Of a stretch of DNA of 64,000 bases, positions 23,121 through 35,301 are shown one piece after another. Each line of letters opens with the position of its first letter. The first letter of the stretch is position 1. The DNA is taken from contig MNCI01038110.1 of the NCBI GenBank assembly GCA_015680685.1, positions 746,242-810,241 of the forward strand. Reading direction: 5' to 3'. This DNA comes from Gnetum montanum. Its lineage: Eukaryota > Streptophyta > Gnetopsida > Gnetales > Gnetaceae. The position numbers were made by a program, and so were the translations under genes. The notes beneath the pieces are model-generated. The model made no database searches. It saw only the letters and a list, made by a program, of their open reading frames with translations, and had not been told where the DNA came from.

Positions 23121-24976
23121 TTAGCAAAAACTAAGATAGGCTAGCAAAACCTAAGTTGGGATTTATAAAACTAAGTTGGGCCAGCAAAAACTAAGGTGGG
23201 CTTTGTGTGCACACCTAAAATCTAATTTTGTAAAATTTTGAAGTTTATGTTTTGTCGAGTTGTAGTTTTATACGTTGGCCTTTGAAAAGTTTAGTAGTTG
23301 TTGAAAAATTGAAAAATAAAACCAAACTGGATATAGCTTTTATGTTGGGATTTAAAAAGCCCAACACTTGTGAATATTTAAATATGAAGAAAATGGTTGT
23401 TGGTGATATGGTGAGTTTTGGAAAGATACACTAGTATTTTTCCAAAAATATGCTGGTGATGAGAAAAGCAAGTTTTTGGTTTGCTTTTTCAAGGAGTGTT
23501 GGTGTATTTTTCCTTTATGAAAAACTGTGCCAAGTATTATTGTGCAACCAAGAAAAAATGTTATTTCTAAAAAGATACACTAGGTATCTTGAAAAACAAT
23601 GTTGGCTTTATGTGGTGATGAAAAATGTAATTGGTTCATCAAAACTACATTGGGTAGTTTGGTAAAAAGGGGAAAGGTGGGTTGGTTTTGCCAAGAGACC
23701 TAATGAAGAAATTCACTATAGGAAATGGGTGTTGGAAAGATGTGTTGGCCTTTGGAAAACCCAAGGCTAATTTTTAACAACCAAATGTTATAGGTTTTTT
23801 GAGAAATTATGCTGGCTTTCAAAAGTCTAGCAACTACTATTAAATTCATAGTAACATTCAAGCTTACCACAACAACCACTTTGGGTATTAGTTGTAGGAG
23901 GGTGGGTGGTAATGTTGGTTTTCTTGATAAATTTCAATGTAAATTTTAAACATTTTAACTTGTAAAAAGTTCATTTCAAAAAGGGAAAAGTACGATTGAG
24001 CGAAGAATTTCAGTGGAGGCCCCACTTCTAGCATTAGAAACTATAACAACTAAAACATTTTGTGTTGGAAAAATAAAAATTCTAGGTGGAATATTTTAAC
24101 CTCAAATCCCAAAGACCTTCAAGAAAGAGGATCCAAGGCACCCTAGATAGTCTTTTCAATCACCCAAGGACTTAAGAAGTGTAAATAAGTATAAATAAAT
24201 TTTAATGAAAATGTAGATTTGGTCTAAGAAAATGCATAGAAATAAATCATAAATAAACTTACACAACAAATGTATTATAAAATTTATTACAATAATGAAA
24301 TATTGAAAGTATAAAAGTTCAAAGTTGTACAAATTGCATGCCCTAATGCATAAGTAGTTGTAGGGATGAAGCTTGAAGCTTGTTGAAAGTAGCAGGTTGT
24401 GTTTTGTTGAAAGTATATCATTTGCAAAACTCCTAGTTGGTTCTTAGCCTAGATCTACAACATTGATGGTGACAATGATGGAAATTGTGCTTGAGTTTTT
24501 GGATTCATGGAACTATGCTAAGAGTCTCCAATGCCCAGATAGTTGCCAATGTGGTCCAAAAAAGTCTTGTAAATGCCATTTCTTTCAAGTGCTCAAGGTT
24601 GTAAAAGTTGTGAAAACCCAAGACCCAATTTTTCTTTTTTTTTCCAATCCATTCAATGTGTTCAAACTTTCTCTTTAAAGGCCATATGGTTGCTAGCTTT
24701 GGGCTGCAAATTTCTGCCATGATTGCTATCTTATTGATACGATTTGAAAGCATGGTAGGCCATCATTTCCATTGTAGTCTTCTATTTTTGATAAGTCTTG
24801 ATGCATCTAAGTCATCAAAACTACACTAAGTGCCATAAATAGTAAACATACTTTGGCAACTACATTGGCTTCACCAAACTATGGTAGCCTTGTAGAACTA
24901 CGTTGGCTTCATGGAACTATGCTGGCCTTGTTGAACTACGTTGTCCTTGCTAGGAAAATAAAAGCCCAACAACTCC
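23121..24976 (+). repeat. Short-motif repeat-rich region, possibly LTR remains
   Basis: A loose motif, A(C/T)G(T/C)TGGC(C/T)TT, recurs at least seven times. A cluster of AGCAAAAACTAAG(A/T)TGGG-like units lies at 23121-23205, and FAACTACGTTGGC-like units (AACTACGTTGGCTTCA) lie at 24850-24960. No coding signal. A similar TTGGCTTT run occurs in the D LTR (48395-48445), so this may be a decayed Tat-type LTR, perhaps the 5' LTR of E. Confidence 0.4.
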
Positions 24977-24980
24977 AACG

Positions 24981-25060
24981 CTAGGTGTAGGTGGTTCCGG
25001 CGTAGTTTGGACTATGGCCACTAGGTGTAGGTGGTTCTGGCGTAGTTTGGACTATGGCCA
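24981..25060 (+). repeat. 40-bp tandem duplication followed by TATA-like motif
   Basis: The 40-bp unit beginning CTAGGTGTAGGTGGTTC occurs twice back to back with a single C/T difference. AATATAAAACC follows at 25061. Placement just before a TATA-like box resembles an enhancer repeat in a retrotransposon U3 region, which is inference. Confidence 0.75.
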
Positions 25061-25118
25061 ATATAAAACCCATGAAAACACCAAATTTGGCAGCTCCCAA
25101 AGCATTTTTTCCTTCCCA

Positions 25119-25173
25119 AGCCTAAATATAGACATGACATGACTTTTTCCAGCCTAAATATAGACATGACATG
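25119..25173 (+). repeat. 32-bp direct repeat, second copy partial
   Basis: AGCCTAAATATAGACATGAC occurs at 25119 and again at 25151. Confidence 0.7.
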
Positions 25174-27105
25174 GGAAGTAAGGTTATAACAACTCGATGA
25201 ATGATTTCTTTATAATCACTATAAATCAAAAGCCTATCATGATTTTTGCATAATGTGAAAACTTTGTATTTATTCCTTTTCCATACTTTCAAGTCAAGTA
25301 GATGTTATAAGTTTTATATATATAAAGAAGACTAAAAAAACCAACAAAAATTGAAAGAGAAACTTAGTTTATAGATAGAAGAAGAAGGAAAAAATTTTAT
25401 CTCACATGAAGAGGATTTTTTCATCCTCTCCTCTTCTCAAGTTATAAAAAGAGATCATAAGCCTCATTATAAACATAATGGAGAAATGAGCAATTCAAGA
25501 TGAATGAAATGAATATTTTCATTCTTTTATCTTGCTTCATTTTTTATCCATTTGAGTTCTTGCCAATTTTTGAGTTTAGATGGTCCCCTTTCTCATATTC
25601 TTGTAGCCACCTCTCTCATAGCTAAGCTATCTCATAACAAATTTTAGGTTCCAATTGTTATAAGTTTTTTCTTACAATTTTCTCATAATGCATTCTCACA
25701 TTTTCACAAATAGTTCTCACAATTCTAACACTTTCTCACAAAGTTTCTTGCAAGTATTTTAAGAAAAAGGAGACCCTCTAATGCATCATAAGAGATGCTA
25801 AATTTTAGTTTTATTTCATATTTATGTTTTATATTTATCACCTCAATGTCAATCATGAATGTTTGTGATACAAATATTTGTAAAAATGTTTCATTAAGTA
25901 TGGTGATCTAAGAGCCCCTTTAATTCATATGTTTTGTTTATGCTTTTCTCTTTACCAAGTAGATTTGAATTTGTGGAGGCTTTTTACAAACATTTAAGGT
26001 AATTTGTGTTTATAAATTATGTTTTAGAATCTAGGGCATTTGTGTTCATATAAAACTCCTCTTTATCTTGTCATGTAATCATGAAATTTGGTGTCCAATT
26101 CAACATCCTATTTTAAGAATTGTTTAAACTTAAAATTTTTGAAGTTATATAAAGTAGATTTAAGCATAATTCATAAATATTTAGTAAATATTTTAGAATT
26201 TTTTCATGCATATATAATGTTTTCTAAAATTCCTTTAAGGTTTATTCAAAACACCTAAATTACTTTAATGACTTGTCTCTAAGTACGATGATCTAAAGTA
26301 TGTAGTTCATATATTTGAAAATATTAATGAATTTTCTATATGTGAAAATCAAGAAAAATTTAGAAATATGTTTCAGAAAATTATTTTATCTTAGTTTTAG
26401 TATTTTTTATCTAAAATAGAAGAAATATTAATAGTGCAGAAAGGTTGGCTTGTAAGTTAATTTTGAAGAGGTATTTTAATCTCATTTTTTCAGATTGTGT
26501 AAATTTTAATAAGCTTTTTAATGGTGGGTCATATGAAGTTTAATTCATTATCATTTGAGATATATGAAGGTTTTATTATTGGCATCTAAAAATAGAAACT
26601 TGATAGATTTGGAAAAAAATGAGAATCAAGAATCCATATACTCCAAGATGTTCACTATGCCAACTCCAATAAAGTCTTTTAATTTCTAATTAAATTTCAA
26701 TGTGTAAATCTCAATTAAGATCCTTATATTTAGCTACATTTTTTGTACATGAAAAATCACGTTTTATGAGTGTTATAAAAGTATAAGTATAAATTGAAAT
26801 CCTTGTGTGTTAAGGATGTGACTGGAAGAGGATTATCTTCATTCATACTTGATTCCTTTGGTGCAAATTGAATGGTTCTAAAAGATGATTTTGATAATGG
26901 GTTTGATGTAAGGAGGTTTATTATGGCTTGGTCTTTAATGGAGTACTGTGAAAGTTAGGATATGTCAAATTTAGTGAGTAGTATTTTTTATTTGGAGTGA
27001 TGGTAAGTTGCTTATTTCTTAATTTAAAGACCTAGGTTCAAGCTTGGGCTTATCCACTTGAAGAGGTTAGGCTTTTGCTCATCTACTAAACTCTGAGGAT
27101 TTCAC
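25174..27105. other. AT-rich sequence, nothing firmly recognised
   Basis: A GTTATAAAAAGAGATC box near 25440, followed by leader-like AT-rich sequence, resembles the promoter part of an LTR. No PBS or ORF confirms it. No other gene or repeat seen. Confidence 0.3.
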
Positions 27106-28143
27106 TATGGATTGAAAACTTAGAAGAAGGGGTGAATAAGTTCACCAATTTAAAATTTCTCTAGTCACAAAAACATACAAATTTTACATGGTTTCACAAC
27201 TTGGGTATGTCCACACTTAGATGGTTGAATCCATGTACACCACTAAACTTTATGTTTTGAAAATGTCATTTGAAGGACACTACATCCTTAACAAGCTTTG
27301 AGCTATGCTCCAGAGTGTTTCATTGTTGTAAAACCACTTAACCTTATAAGGTTTTGACAAGATTAAAATGTTGTTTAGAGGATCCTAGAACCTTTACCAA
27401 ATTGAGCTCCACATTAGAGTATTTTGACATTAGAAAACCACTCAATCTTATAGGATCCTGACAAGCTCAAAAAAGATGTCTTCTTGCAAGAAGCACATCA
27501 ACCCCATAAGGCTACAAGAAAGAAGAGAAATAAATAAGGAAATAGTATAATTGATTTATAGATCCTTGTACTTGAATCTTAGTACAATCACAACAAGAAA
27601 ATAATGTTACAATGAAGAAAAAAAATCAAAATTACATAGAATAGCCAATGATAAGTCTTTGTGTGAACATTGCTTACACAATTCCAAGATTTTTGCATTA
27701 TCTTACAGTCTCAGTTTTTAAAAACTCCTTGAAATTCATGCAATGACTATCAAGTGACTAGTATAGATAGCCCTTAATGCAAGAGGGATGTCTACCTAAA
27801 AAAGAAGACATCTTCCTGTAAACATCTACTATTTGAGATAGAAGTCTATTGTTTTATGAAGACTTTGACTTTTCTTTTGCACTTTGGATTATAAGACATA
27901 TCCTTGTTAATTTAACATCTTAGTAATCTTTGAAACACCTTAGTTTATTTTGTAGACTCCATTTTCATCTATGCTCTTATCTTATCCATGTAGTCTTCAT
28001 TTTGACATCTCAATGTAGATCTCATTTCTTGAAATCTTAGATCTCCATGTGAAGTTCTTACTCATGGACCTGAAAAATTATCATTATAGCCATATAATCT
28101 AAAATTTTCATTTTCTTTAGGATTTTGACATACCAAAAGGTCA
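27106..28143 (-). repeat. 3' LTR of element F
   Basis: It aligns with 32406-33258 from TATGGATT through CAAGCTTTGAGCT, CTCCAGAGTGTTTCAT and CATTTTGACATCT to AAAAGGTCA. It is about 185 bp longer than the 5' copy, with indels. Next to it, inside, a purine run (AATAAAGGAGAGA on the minus strand) is a candidate polypurine tract. Confidence 0.75.
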
Positions 28144-28439
28144 ATAATCTCTCCTTTATTGGTGATGTCCAAAACTTAAGAAAATGGGTTAGTACCATTC
28201 ATAGCACATAATTTAAATGATAAATAATAAAAGCATTTCAGGCTTATAAATTTTAATAGTAACTAAGGATAACATTGGAATAGGGATAAAAGGATCAAGG
28301 TAATGGATTAAAGAAAAAAAACACAAGAAAGTCTCTAGAAATTGTCCAAATGCCAAACTTGTCTCATAATATATCATACTACCAAAAAAACGTTGCCCAT
28401 ATACATAAACATGATTAACAATGATATTATCATATGTTT

Positions 28440-30180
28440 TCCACCATCACATTCAAAGATCAAAAGATCATATCATGCTATTCATACAAGTTAATATCAA
28501 TATATCCATATACAATTGTATACAACTCTCCACAAGATCCACAAAACTTTCTTCCTTTTTGGACATCACCCAAAAGGAGGAACCAACAAAGGAACCTAGT
28601 CACTAGCCTTAGTGGAATCAATAGAATCATCATCAGAGACAACCTTTGCACAAGAGGGTCAGTATATCTCCTCCTCCTCATCATCACTACTACTAATAGT
28701 CCTAGTACTAGAGACATGCTGCTCATCATCAGCATCTAACAATGAAAAGTGGATAGGATGAAGTGGATGAGATGGAGCCTACTAAGAGGATAAGTTCCCT
28801 TACTTTGATATGTAATTCGATTAGCTAGCTTCCATTGAGAGGAGGTCTCAAATATGGTCTCTATAGCTTATTGCTTGAATGTGTGTGGAGCATTATCATG
28901 AGGGTGAAAACTCAGGCTAGGCTACATAGGACTAGGAATATCCCCTTGGACATGTGTAGGCAATATATCAAGCTCCTCATAATCAGAGACATTTTTTGAG
29001 TCATATGCCCAACATGGCCCAACAACTACTGAGTGTCTAGATGGAGCTAGATAGTCCTCCTCACTATTTGATATGGAAGGAGTGGTGATCTCCTTAAACT
29101 ACTACTCATCTAGAGGAAGAGGTACCTAAACTACATCCATTCTCCTACAAAGGTAAAAGAGGTTCCTACCAGTCATTCCAATAGTATGATCAAAAGGCTT
29201 GAGTAGCTTTTTGAGAGTGGATCTCATTTATTTTCTAATTGATTTAGACCTTTGAAACTAAGGAGAGGCCTAAGATGGTGATGCAAATCCATTTTTCCAT
29301 AAACTTTGAGGCCTGGTGCTAGTGTTTGCAACATCAACATGAGTGAAACTCCTCTTCTCGAAATACCTACCAAGGCTCCTCTTACCTTTAAGAAAATACA
29401 TATCAAGATTGTGGAAACCTCTCTAATGGATCAGAAAATTGATAAGATGAGGATGCTCATAGACTCTCTCCCTAGTAAAGAGACCTAACATGTTTCTACA
29501 TAGGATATGGCTTAAGTCTAGTGGCTACCTAGTGAGTAGATAATAAAGAAAAAATTTTTGGATTGTCAAAAAATAGCTACAACTTCCACATTTTATAATA
29601 ATATTATACAAAATAATGAGAGGGTGAAAGCATCTAAAGTCATATGACTTCTAAAAACTTTTCCACTATGCAAAGACCTAGACTACCCAAACAAAGCATC
29701 ACAAAATTCATTGTGGAAAATAAGGATTACATCATTTGTAAAAATGTCAATCATGAAATGAATTGTAACCTTGTATACATCAAAACTTAAAATGCTAGGG
29801 CTGGCATTGACAACTTGTGGGGTGACTTCAATCAACAATCTTCCAATAGTGGAAGTAAAAGCATCAATACTAGCATTTGAAATTACCATATTACTTTAAA
29901 ATTTCCTTATGATAATCTTAGGAACATGAAAGTTTGTAGAAATAAAGAAAACCCAATTTAAAACTTGGAAAAATGCCATATGTTCCTTTTAATGACACTA
30001 TTTAAACAAGGGGATCTCTCAGAAATAATGGTAATAGAATGAGTTACCTCAAATCTGTGCTGAGAATCAGTGGAGTGAAACTAAGAAGTATAAGAATTTT
30101 CAACACTAGAAGAGGCTTCCTTCAACTTCTTATTTCTTCTAGAAGGATCCCTAGACATCACAATCTTCTTTTGATCCATT
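28440..30180 (-). pseudogene. Unidentified second ORF region of element F
   Basis: An ATG at 30180 starts MDQKKIVMSRDPSRRNKKLK, followed by QHRFEVTHSITIISERS. The frame then breaks repeatedly. A later segment reads FDHTIGMTGRNLFYLCRRMD. No pol motif appears. The RFE...ISER opening loosely resembles the N-terminus of putative plant transposon protein ORFs carried by some plant retrotransposons, but I cannot confirm this. Confidence 0.4.
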
Positions 30181-30559
30181 AGTTTGAGAAAAGATGCATA
30201 AATCACCACTATTGAAGAAGCCCTAGTCATTTCCCCTCAATTATCTATCATTGGATGTGAAAAAAAGAGGGGAAATGAAGTATTGGCTTCATGAAATCAT
30301 GAACTTTGAGGGTTTTTTGTGAAAGGATAGACATCTATCTTGACTAGAAAATGTTTTTCTTGTGTTTATTTAAAACTTAGATGGACATCTAACTTATGAT
30401 GTAGACATCTATGGGTAGATGTCTATCTATCTATGTAGATGTCTCAACAAGAAAAGGTTTATGGAATAACTACCATGGATTATGGTCTCAAAAGAAATTC
30501 TAAATGAAATGAAGACTTACCTCTACTTACCTTGGTTGCTGATGGAGATGAAGATGTGT

Positions 30560-32340
30560 AAGAAGCTTGTGAATGAGATTATTATTTTGAAGTACCTCCT
30601 TTCATGAAAATTTCTCCAATTTCTAATGTTTAAATTCCTTTTATAAAACTGTTGATGAAGTTTTTTTTTACTTTATTCCTTTTATGATTTCTCCACACCT
30701 TTTTGTTCTCCTTGCCTTTTTTATTTGTCCTTAATTTCTTCATGTCCTGCAAGACTTCATCTTTAGGTGCATTTTGGTAAGACCAAGGAGTCTTATGATA
30801 TGACTAGGTGTTCATGTGATAATATTTTAAATTACAATCCCATTTCTTATGCCCAATTCTATTACAATAGCAACATCTAACCCTTATATTTTGGCTAAAA
30901 GGATCAAATGTATTAGTTGATACTTCAATATTTGGAGTAGTCTCTTATTTTGATGAACTTTATGTAGATGCATCTTCTTGTTGACAACATCTTAGCCCAC
31001 TTTTATCATGTGGACTTCTTCCTTGTCCTAGCATGATGCAAAGGGATTATTCCTCTTTAAGTAGTTTGTCAATCACCAATTTGGTATCTCTAAGTTCCTT
31101 TCCATCTACTTATATGACAAGCTTAGTTTTTCATTCTTAGCATTGAGGTCTGAGTTTTCTTGTAAGATATTTAAATATCTTGTATTAAGTAGAGATAAAT
31201 CTTAATCTTTTTTTTCATAACCTTCTTTAGCTTTATACAAAGATACTACGAGGACAATAGTACATTGCATAGAAGATCATATCTTTCCTCATTAGTTTCA
31301 ATTACTTGGTCCTCATCTTTAGTTGTGTAATCATCATCTATGATAGCCATGTAGATGAGATGTGAATCCTTGTAGTTTTGTATACCTCTTCCTCACTTTG
31401 TTCTCCATCATTCTAGCTAGTGTAGAAGTTTGTCTTTTTTGAATCACCTTTAGTTTTATCTCTCCATTGCAACCTAATAGTGCTATGACATTTGGGGGCC
31501 ACATGACCTCTTCCACCACATACCTAAAATTTTATAAAAAATGCATCAAAATTTGAACTTGTATAATTTTTATCTTTCTCTTTACCTTTGGATTGATTGG
31601 GTTCTAGTTCGTTGAAGCTTCTCCCTTTTCTTGTAAGGAGTCTTTTATTCTTTTCTTGAGAGAAGAGCTATTTCATATCCATTATTTGTTTCTTGTTCAA
31701 CCAGATCCTTTTTTATGCTAATTTTAGAGCAATAGGCATTTCCTTTATCACTCCTTCACTTATAAGATTCATCTCATAAGAAATCAAAGAGCTTTAAAGC
31801 TCCTCAAATTTAAGGATTGAAAAGTCTTTCATTTCTTCAATAGTAGTGAGCTTTGATCTAAACTTGGGCTATAATGTTCTAATAATTTTTATAATTACAT
31901 CACTTTTAGGCATTTCCTTACCCTAGAGAAGTAACCCTTCAGCTTTTCTCCTTCCATCATTCTAAGCTTGTTGCATTTGCTTCACAATACTAAGATTTTT
32001 TATTATTTAAGTATAGGCATTCCCTCATAAGTAGCTTACAAGTTTTTTTTCTATTTCGTTAGTAGTCTTACATCTAGCTAATCTATTATATTTTGATTTA
32101 TTCAATGCATAATATAAAAATTTTTTTGGCTTTAGAGTCATACATGAACTTATCTTTTTCTTTAGCAGTCCATTTGTTTTGTGGCTTGAGAGTTTTTGAG
32201 GCATTGTTGACAGGTAGTATGTAGCATTTAAGGATTGACTCCCATACTTCAAATTTCATCAACTTGAAGATGCCTTGCATCCTTGCCTACTAATATGCAA
32301 TGTCAAGTCCATCAAACATTGGTCGCTTCATCTAGGATGT
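30560..32340 (-). pseudogene. Copia-type gag of element F with two zinc knuckles
   Basis: The N-terminal part (32098-32280) reads LMKFEVWESILKCYILPVNN, then WTAKEKDKFMYDSKAKKIF, matching the plant copia gag pattern (VWE, W-T-EE, DSKA). Two CCHC-type knuckles follow: CGGRGHVAPKCH near 31500 and CCYCNRIGHKKWDC near 30860. Two knuckles separated by a linker is a layout I recall for SIRE-type copia gag. Frame breaks are frequent. Confidence 0.75.
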
Positions 32341-32390
32341 CCCCTCCATAGTTCACTATAGAAATTTGAAGCATGAACTTGAGAGTACTA

Positions 32391-32403
32391 GGCTCTAATA
32401 CAA
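32391..32403 (-). other. Primer binding site of element F (initiator tRNA-Met type)
   Basis: On the minus strand TTGTATTAGAGCC lies 2 bases inside the 5' LTR. It corresponds to the common plant PBS TGGTATCAGAGCC with transition-type changes. Confidence 0.7.
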
Positions 32404-32405
32404 CT

Positions 32406-33258
32406 TGTGGATCAAGAAATTAGAAGGAGAATTGAATAAATTTCACAATTTAAAATTTTTTCAGCCACAAAAACACAAAAATTTTACATGTTTCCCTAAC
32501 TTGGGTAGTTACACATTCAAAGGGTAGAATTTGTGCACATCTCCACACTTTGTTTCTTCAAAATGTGGTTTGAAGGGCACCACACCCTATACAAGCTTTG
32601 AGCTCTTCTCTAGAGTGTTTCATCATTGTGAAAACACTCAACCCTACAAGGTCCTAAAAAGCTCAAAATGCAATTTATAGAATTCTACAACCTTTACAAA
32701 ATTAAGCTCTGCATCATAGTATAACCAATGATAAGTTTTTATGTGAATAGTGCTTGCATAATTCCCACGATTCTTGCATTATCCTTTTGCTTTAAAGTTT
32801 TTGAAAACTTCTTTGAATTCATGTAACAACTATCAAATGGATAGTATATATTTCTACTTAAATGTTTGGAAATCTACCTAAGATAGCCTTCAATGTAAGA
32901 AAGACATCTACTTGAAAAAGGAGACATATGTTTGTAGATGATTATTATTTGAGATAGAAATCTACTATTTTCTGAAGACATCTACTTCACTTTTGCATTT
33001 TGGAGTCTAAGGAATTCCCTTGTCAACTTGACATCTTGGTAGTCTTCAAAAAACTTGAGTTTGTCTTTTTGACTCTATTTTCATCTATGCTCTCATATTG
33101 TCAATGTAGTCTTCATTTTGACATCTTAATGTAGCTCTTGTTTCTTGAAATCTCAGATCTCCATGTGAAGTTCTTATTCATGGCTCTAAAAAACTATATT
33201 ATATACATACAATCTACATTCTCTATTTTCTTTAAGGTTTTGAAATACCATAAGGTCA
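32406..33258 (-). repeat. 5' LTR of element F
   Basis: Homologous to 27106-28143. On the minus strand it starts TGACCTTATGG and ends GATCCACA next to the PBS. The copies differ by many substitutions and several indels, so the insertion is old. Confidence 0.75.
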
Positions 33259-33418
33259 ATAACCACTTAGCAGGATGAGCACTGTGGCTCTATGTGATAA
33301 TCCTTTTTAGTAATTTTAATTTTGTCATGTGACTATTATCATAAAGATTGAGATGTATGGAGAGTAAGACATTGTCACAACATCTAACATGAACCTTTAC
33401 CCTTAGTAGATAGTGCCT
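33259..33418. other. Short unassigned stretch
   Basis: No motif recognised. It may be the continuation of the neighbouring RNase H fragment. Confidence 0.3.
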
Positions 33419-33631
33419 TTATTTTTTAAGATAAAAGATAAGAACTAAGAAATATTTTTTCATATCTATGTATTGTCTTTCATAGTCAAATACTACATGG
33501 GAGATGTAATAGATTGGGAACTCTGCATCATCTTTGTGTTGTTGGAAATGCATAGCTACAATGGAGTAATTAAATTGGGAGAGATAAAGATAAAACATAG
33601 GAATCCTAGTTTCATGCAATTGTATTTTCAT
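33419..33631 (-). pseudogene. Ty3/gypsy RNase H fragment
   Basis: The 70-codon ORF contains FYLYLSQFNYSIVAMHF and PIYYISHVVFDYERQYIDMK, matching the LYLAVS...VYYVSHVL..AE.RY blocks of gypsy RNase H. No other pol part is attached, so it is a truncated remnant, apparently older than elements F and G. Confidence 0.7.
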
Positions 33632-33720
33632 AGATCCTAATAAAGTTAAAGTAATCTTGATCCTAATTTTTAGTGGTGAAACATCAAGATTACTTTAACT
33701 TTATTAGGATCTATGAAAAT
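33624..33720. repeat. Perfect 38-bp inverted repeat with 21-nt loop
   Basis: Arms at 33624-33661 and 33683-33720 are exact reverse complements (left arm starts ATTTTCATAGATCCTAAT). The left arm overlaps the upstream end of the RNase H fragment. A transcript would fold into a long hairpin. In a window where LTR pairs are clearly diverged, perfect arms suggest a recent inverted duplication or ongoing correction. Confidence 0.9.
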
Positions 33721-34835
33721 TTTAGGGTTTAAACATAGGTTTTATTAATTGTATTAAATTAAGATAATATCAAGATTAGGAAGATGATTAGATGCTATGA
33801 AATATTTAACAATTATGTCATCACCATAATCATTGATTATTTTTAACATCATATGACTAAATATAAATGTCATGGATCATTAATATGTTACTCTAGCATT
33901 GTTAAGATGGAAAGACATTTTAAGATAGCCTAACATTCCCCATCAAGTCATAAACGCTATAAATTATTGATGCTTGGGATTAATTTATATCTCACTATAA
34001 CTCAGAAAACCAATGATGAAGTAAAGTAAGCCATGAATTTTCCTTTTGTTATTATGTTGATTAATGTTTGATAACAAGAATTAATATTTAAGTATAATAT
34101 TTTTAAGATCAAAAAAATTGATGGATATCCTAATGGATCCATTTTTCTTGGGGATAACTATCATGTTAGATACTGAGCTCTTCCTTAACAGTTAAGGATA
34201 AATCAAGTTTGATTTTTTATAGTTTTTCATTTAACTAGTTTTAAGTCTTATTCAAGGATTATATTATATTAAACTAAAAATATATCAAAGTGTAGCATAT
34301 CATCAAATTCCTAAAAGAAAGTGATAAAGGTTTTCTATAATTTCTTTAAGATGGAATTTTTAAGGCTCTTGTGCATGTTTTTTCCTATTTGTAGGATCCT
34401 TTTCTAATTTTTGTGATTGGTTATGGCTAATTTAGCAAGGGGATCATGGTTAAAAATGATTATTAATCTAGAAAGACTAGATTAAATTGGAAAATTAGGT
34501 CCTCTTTGGTTATTCCTAGAGATGACATTAATGATTTTAGAGGGTTAGGTAGAGATAGATGAATTAAATCATTATTAAGTGTCCTAGTGATGTGACTATG
34601 ACACTCATCCAAAGTGAATAGTTAATGTAGGAACATCTCCTTTGATTCTTTTTTTCATTTCTATAGATGATTAATTTCTAGGTTCAAGAAGCTAAAGAGA
34701 TGTATTTGTTGTGTGATTAAAAAAATATAGAACCATCCCAAGTGCCTTGGGGACATATAAATAGAAGATAAGATGTTTTAGCTCTATATTTTGGATAAAT
34801 ATAAAAGTTGGATCACCTGTTGAGTATAGATGAAA

Positions 34836-34879
<44 letters not shown>

Positions 34880-35236
34880 ACATGTCTATGCTCAAGTGCA
34901 TGTGATCTTGGACATAATTCTTTATATGTGCCTTTGATATCAAATCTATATGTGGAGAGATTTGGATTGATTAAGCCTTATGTTGAGATCAATTTTTGTG
35001 TGATTCTAGAGCCTCACTCTTTGTAATAGTGTTGAGTATGTAAGGATTGAATGTGAGCTAGGTTGTGATTTCTTTGTAATTATAATCTTCTCAATTTGAT
35101 TAAATATATCTAGTTTTTATAAATTTTCTAGTAATTGAATTATCTTGCATATTTTCGATTTCTAGATTTGGTTTTGTTTTTGGATTTAGTATGTTTAAAG
35201 AATTAAAGAAAATCAGAGTGATTCTACTTTAGTAAT
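33721..35236 (+). repeat. Probable 5' LTR of chromovirus G (left end not defined)
   Basis: It lies directly upstream of the PBS at 35237 and has a TATA box in ACATATAAATAG near 34755. The left boundary cannot be set because no second LTR is in the window. Confidence 0.5.
34837..34874 (+). repeat. (GA)n microsatellite
   Basis: About 18 AG dinucleotide repeats downstream of the TATA box of the G LTR. It produces artificial Arg-Glu and Leu-Ser ORFs on the two strands. Confidence 0.95.
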
Positions 35237-35249
35237 TGGTATTAGAGTG
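35237..35249 (+). other. Primer binding site of element G (initiator tRNA-Met type)
   Basis: TGGTATTAGAGTG corresponds to TGGTATCAGAGC, the common plant initiator-Met PBS. Confidence 0.75.
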
Positions 35250-35301
35250 ATAGGATTTATTGTTATTGAAATTTGGTTATGTTTATTTTTGTCTATTTTA
35301 G

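Larger units (their letters stand above)
27106..33258 (-). mobile_element. Ty1/copia-type LTR element without recognisable pol (element F)
   Basis: Two homologous LTR-like blocks (27106-28143 and 32406-33258) bracket a 4.3-kb interior. On the minus strand this holds a PBS, a copia-type gag with two zinc knuckles and a second ORF region. I found no integrase GKGY/DDE region and no RT YVDD box on either strand between 28144 and 30560, so F looks non-autonomous. No target duplication could be recognised. Confidence 0.7.

Noticed and set aside
27100-33265. Possible target duplication of element F (TTCAC versus ACCAC)
   Set aside because: The match is poor and the LTR ends are uncertain by a few bases.
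33624-33720. Calling the hairpin a microRNA gene
   Set aside because: Perfect long arms without mature-miRNA evidence do not support it; recorded as an inverted repeat only.
34808-35026. ORFs on both strands rich in Arg-Glu or Leu-Ser
   Set aside because: They are translations of a (GA)n microsatellite, not proteins.
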